NCBI RefSeq assembly: GCF_005405925.1
Contig: NZ_BJHV01000001.1
Coordinates: 8,184,001 to 8,248,000 of the forward strand
DNA: 64,000 nt
Source of the DNA: Streptomyces antimycoticus
GTDB taxonomy: Bacteria; Actinomycetota; Actinomycetes; Streptomycetales; Streptomycetaceae
Reading direction: 5' to 3'
Part shown: positions 26,003 to 35,245 of the stretch, one piece after another
Numbering within the stretch: position 1 is the stretch's first letter
Layout of the letters: each line of letters opens with the position of its first letter
Notes under the pieces: model-generated
The model's database searches: none
The model's input: the letters and a program-made list of their open reading frames with translations, nothing else
What the model was told of the DNA's origin: nothing
Made by a program: the position numbers and the translations under genes

Positions 26003-26725
26003 ATGACCAGCGCCGTCGATCCACGATATGAACTGCCCCGCGACTGGCCCACGACCGAGGCCGAGGCCATCGCCGTCCAGGAGCGGACGCGGGCGTCCGT
26101 GGCCGTCGGCGGGGAGCTGCCCGAGCCGGGCACCGGCACCGGCGCGCTCGTCGGGGTGGACGTGGCGTACGACGACGAGCGCGACCTGGTCGCGGCCGCC
26201 GCCGTGGCCCTGGACGCCCGTGGCCTCGCCGTCGTCGCGGAGGCGACCGCGGTCGGCCGGGTCACCTTCCCGTACGTCCCCGGGCTGCTGGCGTTCCGTG
26301 AGATCCCGGCCGTCCTCGACGCGCTCGGCGACCTCGACCGGCGGCTCGGCCGCCGCCCCGACCTGGTGGTGTGCGATGGCTACGGCCTCGCCCACCCCCG
26401 CCGGTTCGGGCTGGCCAGCCATCTCGGAGTGCTCACCGGGCTGCCCACCATCGGCGTCGCCAAGAACCCCTTCGGCTTCCGCCACGCCGACCCGGGGCCG
26501 CGCCGCGGCGACTGGTCGCCGCTGCTCGACGGGGACGAGGAGGTCGGCCGGGCGCTGCGCACCCGCGACGGTGTGAAGCCGCTCTTCGTCTCCGTCGGCC
26601 ATCGGGCGACCATCGCGGACGCCTGCGCGTACACCCTGCATCTGGCCCGCGACTTCCGGCAGCCCGAGACGACACGGCGCGCGGACGCGCTGTGCCGCCG
26701 GGCCCTGAAAGCCGCCACGCTCTGA
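26003..26725 (+). CDS. nfi: Endonuclease V (deoxyinosine repair)
   Basis: A 240-residue Nfi family nuclease that cuts the second phosphodiester bond 3' of deoxyinosine. Motifs: LVGVDVAYDD (catalytic Asp), VTFPYVPGLLAFREIPAVLDAL (substrate wedge), LVVCDGYGLAHPRRFGLASH and GVAKNPF. Length is normal. ATG 26003 is used; GTG 25991, in the same frame, would add four residues. It stands alone, divergent from the YciI gene. Confidence 0.88.
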   Translation: MTSAVDPRYELPRDWPTTEAEAIAVQERTRASVAVGGELPEPGTGTGALVGVDVAYDDERDLVAAAAVALDARGLAVVAEATAVGRVTFPYVPGLLAFREIPAVLDALGDLDRRLGRRPDLVVCDGYGLAHPRRFGLASHLGVLTGLPTIGVAKNPFGFRHADPGPRRGDWSPLLDGDEEVGRALRTRDGVKPLFVSVGHRATIADACAYTLHLARDFRQPETTRRADALCRRALKAATL

Positions 26726-26842
26726 ACGCGGTGTGGTGACCCGACCTCCGAACGTGGCGGCTGTGCACGTGGTACTCCGAGCGCGGCGCCGGGCGAACCC
26801 CTGTACCCCCCGGCGTCGCCCGCCCCTGGGGTGCCGGATGCC

Positions 26843-27334
26843 TCAGGCCCGCCGTGTCTCGGCCAGGAAGCAGCCGAACTCGACGGCGCGCACATGCACC
26901 GCCGTCACCTGCGGGTCCGCGTACAGCTCGGCCAGCCCCTCCTCGATCGTCGGTTCGCCGTCGTTCAGCAGCCGACCACGGAGGATGTTGCCCTCGGCGG
27001 AGTACGCCCGCAGCACCCGCCGCTCGCCCCGGATGCCTTCCGCGATCCCGGGGCCGGTCCAGCCGTCGCACTCCTCGGGGTGGATGAAGACCGGGCCGAC
27101 CTCGTTGTACGGGCCGGGCGTGGCGCCCGTCTCCTGTGCCCAGCGGCGCAGCGGGGCGTAGGAGACGAGCAGGACGGTCTCGTGCGGCCGGCTCCGGCCC
27201 AGGCAGCAGCGCATCGGGTTGCCGCCCTCCTCGTCCTCCACCACCACGCGCGGCGGGTTTCCCGCGTCGTCCGTGATCCGCAGCTGCTTCAGCACCTCGG
27301 GCGCGATGGCCCGCGTCTCGTAGTTCTCGCTCAT
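26843..27334 (-). CDS. DUF1203 domain protein
   Basis: A 163-residue protein with the blocks of DUF1203: YETRAIAPEVLKQLRITDD, CCLGRSRPHETVLLVSYAPL, YNEVGPVFIHPEECDGW, ILRGRLLNDGEPTIEEGLAE and VHVRAVEFGCF. Function is unknown. ATG at 27334 is the only sensible start. It is divergent from the sialate-type operon with 163 bases between the starts, so the operon's promoter region is shared. Confidence 0.82.
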   Translation of the reverse strand: MSENYETRAIAPEVLKQLRITDDAGNPPRVVVEDEEGGNPMRCCLGRSRPHETVLLVSYAPLRRWAQETGATPGPYNEVGPVFIHPEECDGWTGPGIAEGIRGERRVLRAYSAEGNILRGRLLNDGEPTIEEGLAELYADPQVTAVHVRAVEFGCFLAETRRA

Positions 27335-27406
27335 GCGTTCCAGACTGGCCGGTGGGCTGCCGGAGTGCTGGCGGGATTCGGACGAGGTGCTGAGGGGGGA
27401 ATGTAC

Positions 27407-27435
27407 TTGACAGCGCGATGGCACTCCGTCAGATT
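27407..27435 (+). promoter_or_regulatory. Promoter of the nan-type operon
   Basis: A consensus TTGACA (27407-27412) is followed after 17 bases by CAGATT (27430-27435). It predicts a start near 27442, just upstream of the operator at 27448-27466 and 56 bases before the lyase ATG. Confidence 0.6.
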
Positions 27436-27447
27436 CGGCCCCGAACA

Positions 27448-27466
27448 TAGGACGTCCCACGTCCTA
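27448..27466. promoter_or_regulatory. Operator palindrome of the nan-type operon
   Basis: TAGGACGTCCCACGTCCTA has perfect 8-base arms and a CCC centre. It lies immediately downstream of the predicted transcription start, ideal for a repressor. The AGGACGTCCT-like sequence recalls GntR-family operators. No regulator gene is adjacent. Confidence 0.65.
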
Positions 27467-27497
27467 ATTGTCCTGCTATCCAGAAGGCTGGGTGTCG

Positions 27498-28436
27498 ATG
27501 AGTCTTCCGGCTCCCCTTACCGGTGTCGTTCCGCCCCTGTGCACCCCGCTCACGCCCGCGGGCGAGGTCGACACCTCTTCCCTCGCCGCGCTCGCCGAGC
27601 GGCTGATCGACGCGGGGGTGAGCGCGCTGTTCGCGCTCGGCTCCAGCGGCGAGGCCGCCTATCTGAGCGACCGAAGCCGCCGTACGGCCCTTGAGGCGGT
27701 CATCGAGACCGTGGACGGCCGGGTGCCCGTCCTCGCGGGGGCGATCGACATGACGACCGCGCGGGTCCTCGATCACGCCCGTACGGCGGCCGAGTTGGGC
27801 GCGGACGCCGTCGTGGCCACCGCGCCCTTCTATACCCGCACCCATCCCCTGGAGATCGCCGACCACTTCCGGCGGCTGCGCGACGGTGTGGACGTGCCGC
27901 TGTTCGCGTACGACATCCCGGTCTCCGTCCACTCCAAGCTGACGCCCTCGATCCTGCTTCCGCTGGCCGCCGACGCCACCCTGGCGGGGATCAAGGACAG
28001 CAGCGGGGACGACGGGGCGCTGCGGCGGATGCTCGTCGAGGTCCGCCGTCGCGGCCTCAACGACTCCTTCACCGTGCTCACCGGCTCCGAACTGTCGGTG
28101 GACGGCGCCCTGCTGGCCGGAGCCCATGGCGTTGTCCCGGGGCTGGCCAACGTCGACCCGGCCGGGTTCGTCCGGCTGTACGAGCACGCGCGGGCGGGGC
28201 GCTGGGAGCAGGCGGCCGCCGAACAGAACCGGCTGGCCGCCCTCTTCGCCATCACCGACGCCGGGGACCCGGCGCTGATGGGCGGCAGTTCGGCGGGGCT
28301 GGGCGGTTTCAAGGCCGCACTGCGGCTGCTGGGTGTGATCGAGTGCGCGGACACCGCCGCGCCCCAGGTGCCCCTGGGCGAGGCGGCCGTCAAGACCGTA
28401 CGTCAACTCCTGAAGGAGGGAGGGCTGTTGCCGTGA
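27498..28436 (+). CDS. Dihydrodipicolinate synthase/N-acetylneuraminate lyase family protein
   Basis: A 312-residue class I aldolase barrel. FALGSSGEAAYLSD is the substrate loop, VPLFAYDIPVSVHSKL holds the catalytic Tyr, and LAGIKDSSGDDGAL contains the Schiff-base Lys. ATG at 27498 is preferred over 27468, with GAAGG upstream. The stop overlaps the GTG of the downstream NanT-like transporter (GTGA), which argues for a catabolic sialate-type lyase rather than lysine biosynthesis. Related aldolases act on other 2-keto acids, so sialic acid as substrate is an inference from the transporter. Confidence 0.82.
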   Translation: MSLPAPLTGVVPPLCTPLTPAGEVDTSSLAALAERLIDAGVSALFALGSSGEAAYLSDRSRRTALEAVIETVDGRVPVLAGAIDMTTARVLDHARTAAELGADAVVATAPFYTRTHPLEIADHFRRLRDGVDVPLFAYDIPVSVHSKLTPSILLPLAADATLAGIKDSSGDDGALRRMLVEVRRRGLNDSFTVLTGSELSVDGALLAGAHGVVPGLANVDPAGFVRLYEHARAGRWEQAAAEQNRLAALFAITDAGDPALMGGSSAGLGGFKAALRLLGVIECADTAAPQVPLGEAAVKTVRQLLKEGGLLP

Positions 28437-29890
28437 CCGGAGCCACCACGGTGCCCTGGTACCGAGAGGTCTCGCGGGGTCAGTGGAAGTCCATGTTCGC
28501 CGCCTGGATCGGCTATCTTCTCGATGGTTTCGACTTTGTGCTGATCACGCTCGTCCTGACCGAGATAGCCGACGAATTCGATCTGAGCACGGCGTCGGCG
28601 GCGAGCCTGGTCTCGGGCGCCTTCATCACCCGCTGGCTCGGCGGGGCGGTGCTGGGCGCGCTGGGGGACCGCTACGGCCGTAAGGCCGCCATGATCGTCA
28701 GCATTCTGCTCTACTCGCTCGGCACCTTCGCCTGTGGGTTCGCCTGGAACTACATCAGCATGTTCACGGCCCGCCTAGTGATTGGCATGGGCATGGCTGG
28801 TGAGTACAGCGCCAGCGCCACCTATGTCCTGGAGAGCTGGCCCGCGAGGCTGCGCAACCGCGCCTCCGGCTTCCTCATCTCGGGCTACTCGGGCGGCACC
28901 ATCCTCGCCTCCGAGCTCTACAGGTGGGTGGTGCCCCACTGGGGCTGGCGCTGGATGTTCTGGATCGGCGTGCTGCCGGTGCTGGTCGCGCTGTGGGTAC
29001 GGCGCGCGCTTCCGGAGGCCGGGGACTGGCACGAGGAGGTGGCGACGGCGAAGGCGCGGCCGAACCCCTTCCGGCCGCTGTTCGCCGGACGCTCCCGCGC
29101 GAGCGTCAACACGGCGCTGGCCGTGGCCGCGAGCGTCGCGCTGTTCCTGGTCTTCACCCCGCTGGGCGCGGGCTGGCGCCGGCCGCTGTCGCTCCTGGCG
29201 GCGGGGTGTCTGGTCGCCTTCGCGGCCCAGCTCGGCGGACGGCGCCGCTGGCCGCTGTATGTGGCCCTGACGTGCACGGTCTTCTGCGCCTTCCTCTACA
29301 GCTGGCCGATCCAGGCGCTGCTGCCCACCTATCTGAAGGAGCAGCTCGGGTACACCCCGTCCGAGGTCACCGATGTGATGTTCTACGCCGGGTTCGGGAC
29401 GATGGCCGGCTGCTGGCTGGCGGGATTCGCGGGCGACTGGCTCGGCACCCGGCGTGCCTACGTCTACACCCTGCTCGCCTCGCTGGCCTTCGTCTTCCCG
29501 GTGTTCGCGGTGCAGGACACCCTGGCCGGGCTCGGCGTGCTGCTGTTCTTCCTGCTCGCGCTGAGCCAGGGGATCTCCGGCATCCTGCCGAAGTACATCG
29601 CGGGTCACTTCCCCACTCGGACGCGGGCGGCCTCGCTCGGCTTCGTCTACAACACCGGGGCGCTCGGCGGCGCGGTGGCGCCGGTGCTCGGCGCCCATCT
29701 GGCCGAGGGCATGTCCCTCGGACGGGCGCTGGCGGTACTCACCTTCGGGCTGACACTGGTGGTGATCGTGCTGGTCGGCTGCGATCTGCCGCGCCGGCTG
29801 GGCAGGCTGACCGATCCGGCGGGCGACGAGGACCATCTCGTGCCCGAACAGCCGCTGTCGATGACGGGGCCGGATATGGAGAAGACCTGA
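28433..29890 (+). CDS. MFS sialate:proton symporter-like transporter (NanT family)
   Basis: A 485-residue membrane protein. It begins VPWYREVSRGQWKSMFAAW then GYLLDGFDFVLITLVLTEIA, as NanT does, and has the MFS loop GDRYGRKAAMI and the family segments RLVIGMGMAGEYSASATYV and RNRASGFLISGYSGG. About 14 helices are expected; the extra central pair (ALAVAASVALFLVF, PLSLLAAGCLVAFAA) is visible. GTG at 28433 overlaps the lyase stop, with GGAGGGAGGG upstream. The two genes form a small uptake/cleavage operon, though no nanE/K/A partners lie nearby. Confidence 0.84.
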   Translation: MTGATTVPWYREVSRGQWKSMFAAWIGYLLDGFDFVLITLVLTEIADEFDLSTASAASLVSGAFITRWLGGAVLGALGDRYGRKAAMIVSILLYSLGTFACGFAWNYISMFTARLVIGMGMAGEYSASATYVLESWPARLRNRASGFLISGYSGGTILASELYRWVVPHWGWRWMFWIGVLPVLVALWVRRALPEAGDWHEEVATAKARPNPFRPLFAGRSRASVNTALAVAASVALFLVFTPLGAGWRRPLSLLAAGCLVAFAAQLGGRRRWPLYVALTCTVFCAFLYSWPIQALLPTYLKEQLGYTPSEVTDVMFYAGFGTMAGCWLAGFAGDWLGTRRAYVYTLLASLAFVFPVFAVQDTLAGLGVLLFFLLALSQGISGILPKYIAGHFPTRTRAASLGFVYNTGALGGAVAPVLGAHLAEGMSLGRALAVLTFGLTLVVIVLVGCDLPRRLGRLTDPAGDEDHLVPEQPLSMTGPDMEKT

Positions 29891-29994
29891 CCCGCAAGGC
29901 CGGCCGGCGCCACACCCGGCCCACCGTGCTGCCGCAGGGACCAAACCCGCCTGCCGGGCAAGGGGCTTGGTTGTCCACAGGCTCAGGAGAGGGC

Positions 29995-30023
29995 TTGTGG
30001 AATGCGGGACGCATTCTTAGCAT
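29995..30023 (+). promoter_or_regulatory. Promoter with internal operator, CoA-racemase/fad genes
   Basis: TTGTGG (29995-30000), a 17-base spacer and TAGCAT (30018-30023). The spacer holds the inverted repeat GAATGC-GGGAC-GCATTC (30000-30016), a natural repressor site between the two boxes. Confidence 0.55.
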
Positions 30024-30065
30024 CGGCGGTGTTACAGCAGTGGTGTCACACGATTGGGGGACGGC

Positions 30066-31223
30066 ATGACGGTGGCGGCGGAGGACGGGGTGACGGCGGC
30101 CGGTCCGCTGGCCGGGGTGCGGGTGGTGGAGCTCGCCGGGATCGGGCCGGGCCCGTTCGCCGCCATGGTCCTCGCCGACCTCGGCGCCGATGTCGTCCGC
30201 GTCGACCGCCCCGGAGGCGCCGGCCTGCGGATCGATCCGGACTACGACCTCGCCAACCGCAACAAGCGCTCGGTGCTCCTCGACCTGAAGGCCGAGGGGA
30301 GCGTGGCCGCCGTGCTCGATCTCGTGGAGCGCGCCGACATCCTCATCGAGGGCTACCGCCCGGGGGTCACCGAGAAGCTGGGCCTCGGCCCGGAGGACTG
30401 CCTGGCCCGTAACCCCCGGCTGGTCTACGGCCGGATGACCGGCTGGGGGCAGGAGGGCCCGCTCGCCCGGACCGCCGGCCATGACATCGGCTATATCGCC
30501 GTCACCGGCGCCCTCAGCATGATCGGCGCCGCCGACGGCCCGCCCATCGCCCCCGCCAACCTCCTGGGGGACTACGCGGGAGGCTCGCTCTATCTCGTCA
30601 TCGGCGTCCTGGCGGCCCTGCAGCACGCCCGCGCGGGCGGCCCCGGCCAGGTCGTGGACGCCGCGATCGTCGACGGCACCGCGCATCTGACCTCCGCCAT
30701 CCACGGCATGATGGCCGCCGGGGGCTGGCGCGACCAGCGCGGCACCAATCTCCTCGACGGCGGCTGCCCCTTCTACGGCACCTATGAGACCGCCGATGGC
30801 GGCTATATGGCGGTCGGGCCCCTGGAGCGCAAGTTCTACGCGGAGTTCATCGAGCTGCTGGGCATCGCCGACCAGGCCCCGGCCCGCGATGACTTCGACA
30901 GCTGGGCCGCGCTGCGCACCGCCATCGCGGACCGTTTCAAGCAGCGCGGCCGCGAGGAGTGGACCGCCGTCTTCAGCGCCTCCGACGCCTGTGTCGCCCC
31001 CGTGCTGTCGCTGCGGGAGGCCCCGGCCCATCCGCACCTCGCCGCCCGCTCCACCTTCGTCGACCACGGCGGGATCACCCAGCCCGCGCCCGCCCCGCGC
31101 TTCTCCGCCACCCCGGGCGCGGTGCGCCGCGCGCCCGTCCGGCCCGGGGCGGACACCGCCGAAGTGGCCCGCGACTGGGGAGTCACCTCGCTCGTCGAGG
31201 GAAACCCGTCAGGAACGTCATGA
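30066..31223 (+). CDS. CaiB/BaiF family, alpha-methylacyl-CoA racemase-like
   Basis: A 385-residue class III CoA-transferase-fold protein. Family blocks: VVELAGIGPGPFAAMVLADL, NRNKRSVLLDLK, GYRPGVTEKLGLGPEDC, GRMTGWGQEGPLA. The racemase residues are seen as His in AGHDIGYIAVTG and Asp in ANLLGDYAGGS, the pair used by alpha-methylacyl-CoA racemase, so racemisation is more likely than CoA transfer. ATG at 30066 follows GGGGGA. It precedes fadA and fadB on the same strand, consistent with feeding methyl-branched acyl-CoAs into beta-oxidation. Confidence 0.84.
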   Translation: MTVAAEDGVTAAGPLAGVRVVELAGIGPGPFAAMVLADLGADVVRVDRPGGAGLRIDPDYDLANRNKRSVLLDLKAEGSVAAVLDLVERADILIEGYRPGVTEKLGLGPEDCLARNPRLVYGRMTGWGQEGPLARTAGHDIGYIAVTGALSMIGAADGPPIAPANLLGDYAGGSLYLVIGVLAALQHARAGGPGQVVDAAIVDGTAHLTSAIHGMMAAGGWRDQRGTNLLDGGCPFYGTYETADGGYMAVGPLERKFYAEFIELLGIADQAPARDDFDSWAALRTAIADRFKQRGREEWTAVFSASDACVAPVLSLREAPAHPHLAARSTFVDHGGITQPAPAPRFSATPGAVRRAPVRPGADTAEVARDWGVTSLVEGNPSGTS

Positions 31224-31310
31224 ACGTCTCGAGCGTCATGAACCCCCGTCCGCTTCCCGGCGGCCCCCTGAGCCGTCCCCGCCCGACCCCTCCCCTGAAA
31301 GGCCGCTGAC

Positions 31311-32525
31311 GTGAGCACCGAAGCGTATGTGTACGACGCCATCCGCACCCCGCGCGGGCGCGGTAAGGCCGACGGTGCCCTGCACGGCACCAAGCCCGTC
31401 GACCTGGTGGTCGGCCTGATCCATGAGATGCGGCGGCGGTTCCCCGAGCTGGACCCGGCGGCCATCGACGACGTGGTCCTCGGCGTCGTCAGCCCGCTCG
31501 GCGACCAGGGCTCGGACATCGCCAAGATCGCGGCCATCGCGGCCGGGCTCCCGGACACGGTCGCGGGCGTCCAGGAGAACCGCTTCTGTGCCTCGGGCCT
31601 GGAGGCCGTCAACCTGGCCGCGGCCAAGATCCGTTCCGGCTGGGAGGACCTGGTGCTCGCGGGCGGCGTCGAGTCGATGTCGCGGGTGAAGATGGGCTCC
31701 GACGGCGGCGCCTGGTTCGCGGACCCGATGACCAACTACGAGACCGGTTTCGTACCGCAGGGCATCGGGGCCGACCTCATCGCCACCACCGGCGGCTACA
31801 GCCGCCATGACGTGGACAGCTTCGCCGCGCTCTCCCAGGAGCGGGCCGCGCGGGCCTGGAAGGAGGGGTACTTCGACCGCTCCGTGGTCCCGGTCCGCGA
31901 CCGCAGCGGGCTGACCGTCCTCGACCGGGACGAGCACATCCGCCCCGGCACCACCGCCGAGACCCTGGCGGGCCTGAAGCCGTCGTTCGCCACCATCGGC
32001 GAGGCGGGCGGCTTCGACGCGGTGGCGCTGCAGAAGTACCACTGGATCGAGGCGATCGACCATGTCCACCACGCCGGCAACTCCTCGGGCATGGTGGACG
32101 GCGCCGCCCTGGTCGCCATCGGCAACCGCGAGGTCGGCGAGCGCTTCGGGCTGACCCCGCGGGCCCGGATCGTCTCCGCCGCCGTCTCCGGCGCCGACCC
32201 CACCATCATGCTCACCGGCCCGGCTCCCGCCACCCGTAAGGCGCTCACCAAGGCCGGGCTGACCATCGACGACATCGATCTGGTCGAGATCAACGAGGCG
32301 TTCGCTGCGGTGGTGCTGCGCTTCGTGGACGACATGGGGCTGAGCCTGGACAAGGTCAACGTCAATGGCGGCGCGATCGCGATGGGCCATCCGCTGGGCG
32401 CGACCGGCGCGATGATCCTCGGCACGGTGATCGACGAGCTGGAGCGGCGCGACGGGCGGTTCGGGCTGGTGACGCTGTGCGTGGGAGGCGGGATGGGCAT
32501 CGCGACGGTGGTCGAGCGGCTCTAG
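31311..32525 (+). CDS. fadA: Acetyl-CoA C-acyltransferase (thiolase, FadA type)
   Basis: A 404-residue thiolase. The nucleophilic Cys lies in [12 protein letters not shown], the His in [14 protein letters not shown] and the second Cys in [19 protein letters not shown] is also present. It cleaves 3-ketoacyl-CoA to acetyl-CoA and a shortened acyl-CoA. GTG at 31311 is used. It is 87 bases from the racemase and 228 bases from the fadB-type gene; that second gap holds an interspersed repeat. Both enzymes of the classic FAO complex are present. Confidence 0.88.
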   Translation: MSTEAYVYDAIRTPRGRGKADGALHGTKPVDLVVGLIHEMRRRFPELDPAAIDDVVLGVVSPLGDQGSDIAKIAAIAAGLPDTVAGVQENRFCASGLEAVNLAAAKIRSGWEDLVLAGGVESMSRVKMGSDGGAWFADPMTNYETGFVPQGIGADLIATTGGYSRHDVDSFAALSQERAARAWKEGYFDRSVVPVRDRSGLTVLDRDEHIRPGTTAETLAGLKPSFATIGEAGGFDAVALQKYHWIEAIDHVHHAGNSSGMVDGAALVAIGNREVGERFGLTPRARIVSAAVSGADPTIMLTGPAPATRKALTKAGLTIDDIDLVEINEAFAAVVLRFVDDMGLSLDKVNVNGGAIAMGHPLGATGAMILGTVIDELERRDGRFGLVTLCVGGGMGIATVVERL

Positions 32526-32551
32526 GGGGTGACCGACGGATCGTGACGCCC

Positions 32552-32667
32552 GCGGCGGGCTGTTCCCCTCCCCGCCCCTTCCCGACACCTGACGACATGC
32601 GGCTCCACCGCGTGCGGGGCTCCGCCCCAGGCCCCGGGGTCCTGAGATCCGCCGGACGCCCCCGTAG
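32552..32667. repeat. Interspersed intergenic repeat, copy B
   Basis: 32552-32584 is identical to 24397-24429 over 33 bases. Then follow ATGCGGCTCCACCGCG, GGGGCTCCGCCCCAG and CCGGACGCCCCCGTAG. It lies between fadA and fadB and may affect transcript stability or termination. Confidence 0.75.
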
Positions 32668-32753
32668 AGCCGAGAGGCTCTCAGGACGCCGCCGTTCCCC
32701 CCTCCTTCCCGCCCCCTTCCCCGCGCCCTTCCCCTTTGCCCTGGAGACCTCAG

Positions 32754-34970
32754 ATGAGCCACCCCACCACCGCCTCGACCATCCGCTGGGAGCAGGACGA
32801 CGCGGGCGTCGTCACTCTGGTGCTCGACGACCCCGGCCAGTCCGCCAACACCATGAACGCCGCGTTCATCGACTCCCTCGACGCCACCGCAGACCGCGTC
32901 GAGGCCGAGCGGGACACCATCCGCGGCATCATCGTCACCTCCGCCAAGAAGACCTTCTTCGCCGGCGGCGACCTCAACGACCTCCTTCGGGTCGGGCCCG
33001 ACCAGGCCCAGGAGATCTACGAGAAGAACCTCCGCATCAAGCGCGGGCTGCGCCGGATCGAGACCCTCGGCAAGCCCGTGGTCGCCGCGATCAACGGCGC
33101 GGCGCTCGGCGGCGGGCTGGAGATCGCGCTCTCCTGCCACCACCGCATCGCCCTCGACGCCCCCGGCTCCCGCATCGGCTTCCCCGAGGTCACCCTGGGC
33201 CTGCTCCCGGGCAGCGGGGGCGTCGCCCGTACCGTACGGCTGCTCGGCGTCACCGACGCGCTGCTCAAGTGGCTGCTCCAGGGGGCCCGGTACAGCCCCC
33301 GGCGCGCCCAGGAGGCGGGGCTGGTGCACGAGGTCGTGGCCACCCCTGAGGAGATGCTGGCCCAGGCGCGGGCGTTCATCGACGCCCACCCCGAGTCGGC
33401 ACAGCCCTGGGAGGACAAGGACTACCGGATCCCGGGCGGCACCCCGGCGCAGCCGAAGTTCGCCGTCAATCTGCCCGCCTTCCCCGCCAATCTGCGCAAG
33501 CAGCTGGGCGGCGCGCCCTACCCGGCGCAGCGCAATATCCTGGCCGCCGCCGTCGAGGGGTCCCAGGTGGACTTCGAGACCGCGCAGACCATCGAGGCCC
33601 GGTACTTCACCGAGTTGGTCGTCGGCCAGACCGCCAAGAACATGATCCAGGCGTTCTTCTTCGATCTGCAGGCGGTCAACTCCGGGGCCAACCGGCCCCA
33701 GGGGATCGAGCCCGGTCAGGTCCGTAAGGTCGCGGTGCTGGGCGCCGGGATGATGGGCGCGGGCATCGCGTACGCATGCGCCAAGGCGGGCATCGAGGTC
33801 GTCCTCAAGGACGTGACCGTGGAGGCCGCCGCCAAGGGCAAGGCGTATGCCGAGGGACTGCTGGCCAAGGCGCTCACCAAGGGCCGGACCACCGAGGCCA
33901 AGCGGGACGAGCTGCTGGCCCGGATCACCCCGACCGGTGATCTGAGCGACCTCCAGGGGTGTGACGCGGTCATCGAGGCGGTCTTCGAGGACCCGGCGCT
34001 CAAGCACAAGGTGTTCCAGGAGATCGAGGGCGTCGTCGCCCCGGACGCGCTGCTGTGCTCCAACACCTCCACCCTCCCCATCACCCTGCTCGCCGAGGGG
34101 GTGCAGCGCGCCGACGACTTCATCGGACTGCACTTCTTCTCGCCCGTCGACAAGATGCCGCTGGTCGAGATCATCAAGGGCGAGCGCACCGGCGACAAGG
34201 CGCTGGCCCGCGCCTTCGATCTGGTACGGCAGATCAACAAGACCCCGATCGTGGTCAATGACTCTCGCGGTTTCTTCACCTCCCGCGTCATCGGCCACTT
34301 CCTCAACGAGGGCGTGGCGATGGTGGGGGAGGGCGTCGACCCGGCCTCCGTGGAACAGGCCGCGGCGCAGGCCGGATATCCGGCCAAGGTGCTCTCCCTG
34401 ATGGACGAGCTGACCCTGACCCTGCCGCGCAAGATCCGCGAGGAGACGCGCCGGGCGACCGAGGAGGCGGGCGGCGCGTGGCGGCCGCATCCCGCCGACG
34501 CGGTGATCGACCGGATGGTGGAGGAGTTCGGGCGCCCCGGTCGCAGCGGCGGCGCGGGCTTCTACGACTACGACGAGACGACCGGCAAGCGGATCCGGCT
34601 GTGGCCGGGGCTGCGGGAGCACTTCGGGCGGGGTGGGTCCGGCGGTGCCGGTGGGTCCGGTGGTGAGGGCAACCGCATCCCCCTCGAGGACATGGTGGAG
34701 CGGATGCTCTTCTGCGAGGCCATCGACACGGTGCGGCTGCTGGAGGAGGGCGTGCTGACCTCCGTCGCCGACGCCAACATCGGCTCCATCCTCGGCATCG
34801 GCTTCCCCGGCTGGACGGGGGGAGTGCTGCAGTACATCAACGGCTACGAGGGCGGCGTGGCCGGTTTCGTGGCTCGTGCGCGGGAGCTGGAGGCGGCGTA
34901 CGGGGAGCGGTTCGCCCCGACCGCGCTGCTGCTGGAGAAGGCGGAGCGGGGGGAGCGCTTCACGGACTAG
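32754..34970 (+). CDS. fadB: Multifunctional enoyl-CoA hydratase / 3-hydroxyacyl-CoA dehydrogenase (FadB/FadJ type)
   Basis: A 738-residue fusion. Residues 1-300 are the crotonase domain (INGAALGGGLEIALSCHHRI, GFPEVTLGLLPGSGG with the catalytic Glu). Residues 325-510 are the NAD-binding dehydrogenase (VAVLGAGMMGAGIAYACAKA, HFFSPVDKMPLVEI with the catalytic His). The C-terminal domains follow (GVAMVGEGVDPASVEQAAAQ, ADANIGSILGIGFPGWTGG). ATG at 32754 has GGAGA upstream. A Gly/Ser-rich insert (GGSGGAGGSGGEG, near 625) is unusual and likely a loop expansion. With fadA it completes beta-oxidation. Confidence 0.89.
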   Translation: MSHPTTASTIRWEQDDAGVVTLVLDDPGQSANTMNAAFIDSLDATADRVEAERDTIRGIIVTSAKKTFFAGGDLNDLLRVGPDQAQEIYEKNLRIKRGLRRIETLGKPVVAAINGAALGGGLEIALSCHHRIALDAPGSRIGFPEVTLGLLPGSGGVARTVRLLGVTDALLKWLLQGARYSPRRAQEAGLVHEVVATPEEMLAQARAFIDAHPESAQPWEDKDYRIPGGTPAQPKFAVNLPAFPANLRKQLGGAPYPAQRNILAAAVEGSQVDFETAQTIEARYFTELVVGQTAKNMIQAFFFDLQAVNSGANRPQGIEPGQVRKVAVLGAGMMGAGIAYACAKAGIEVVLKDVTVEAAAKGKAYAEGLLAKALTKGRTTEAKRDELLARITPTGDLSDLQGCDAVIEAVFEDPALKHKVFQEIEGVVAPDALLCSNTSTLPITLLAEGVQRADDFIGLHFFSPVDKMPLVEIIKGERTGDKALARAFDLVRQINKTPIVVNDSRGFFTSRVIGHFLNEGVAMVGEGVDPASVEQAAAQAGYPAKVLSLMDELTLTLPRKIREETRRATEEAGGAWRPHPADAVIDRMVEEFGRPGRSGGAGFYDYDETTGKRIRLWPGLREHFGRGGSGGAGGSGGEGNRIPLEDMVERMLFCEAIDTVRLLEEGVLTSVADANIGSILGIGFPGWTGGVLQYINGYEGGVAGFVARARELEAAYGERFAPTALLLEKAERGERFTD

Positions 34971-35011
34971 AGGGCGTACGGCGGGCCACGCTGCGGGTCC
35001 GCATGTCGTCG

Positions 35012-35190
35012 CTTTCCCCTCCCCGCCCCTTCCCGCAACCGGGACCCGGCCCCGGCCCCCGCCGGGGCTCCGCCCCTTGCCCCTGTTCCTCAAGCGCCGG
35101 AGGGGCTGGGTTGTGTTGTCTGGGGCTTTGGCTCCTGGCCCTGGCCGGGGCTGGGCCGCTGGGCCCTGTTCCTCAAGCGCCGGAGGGCTG
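35012..35190. repeat. Interspersed intergenic repeat, copy C
   Basis: TCCCCTCCCCGCCCCTTCCCG (35014-35034) matches the core of copies A and B, then GGGGCTCCGCCCC. Two copies of CCTCAAGCGCCGGAGGGGCTGG-like sequence follow at about 35087 and 35169. The 275-base gap between fadB and the LysR gene holds only this repeat. Confidence 0.7.
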
Positions 35191-35245
35191 GATTGCAAAC
35201 GCGGGAGCGGTTGGATTGACGGGCCGGTCGGTCGGGGCCGGCCCG

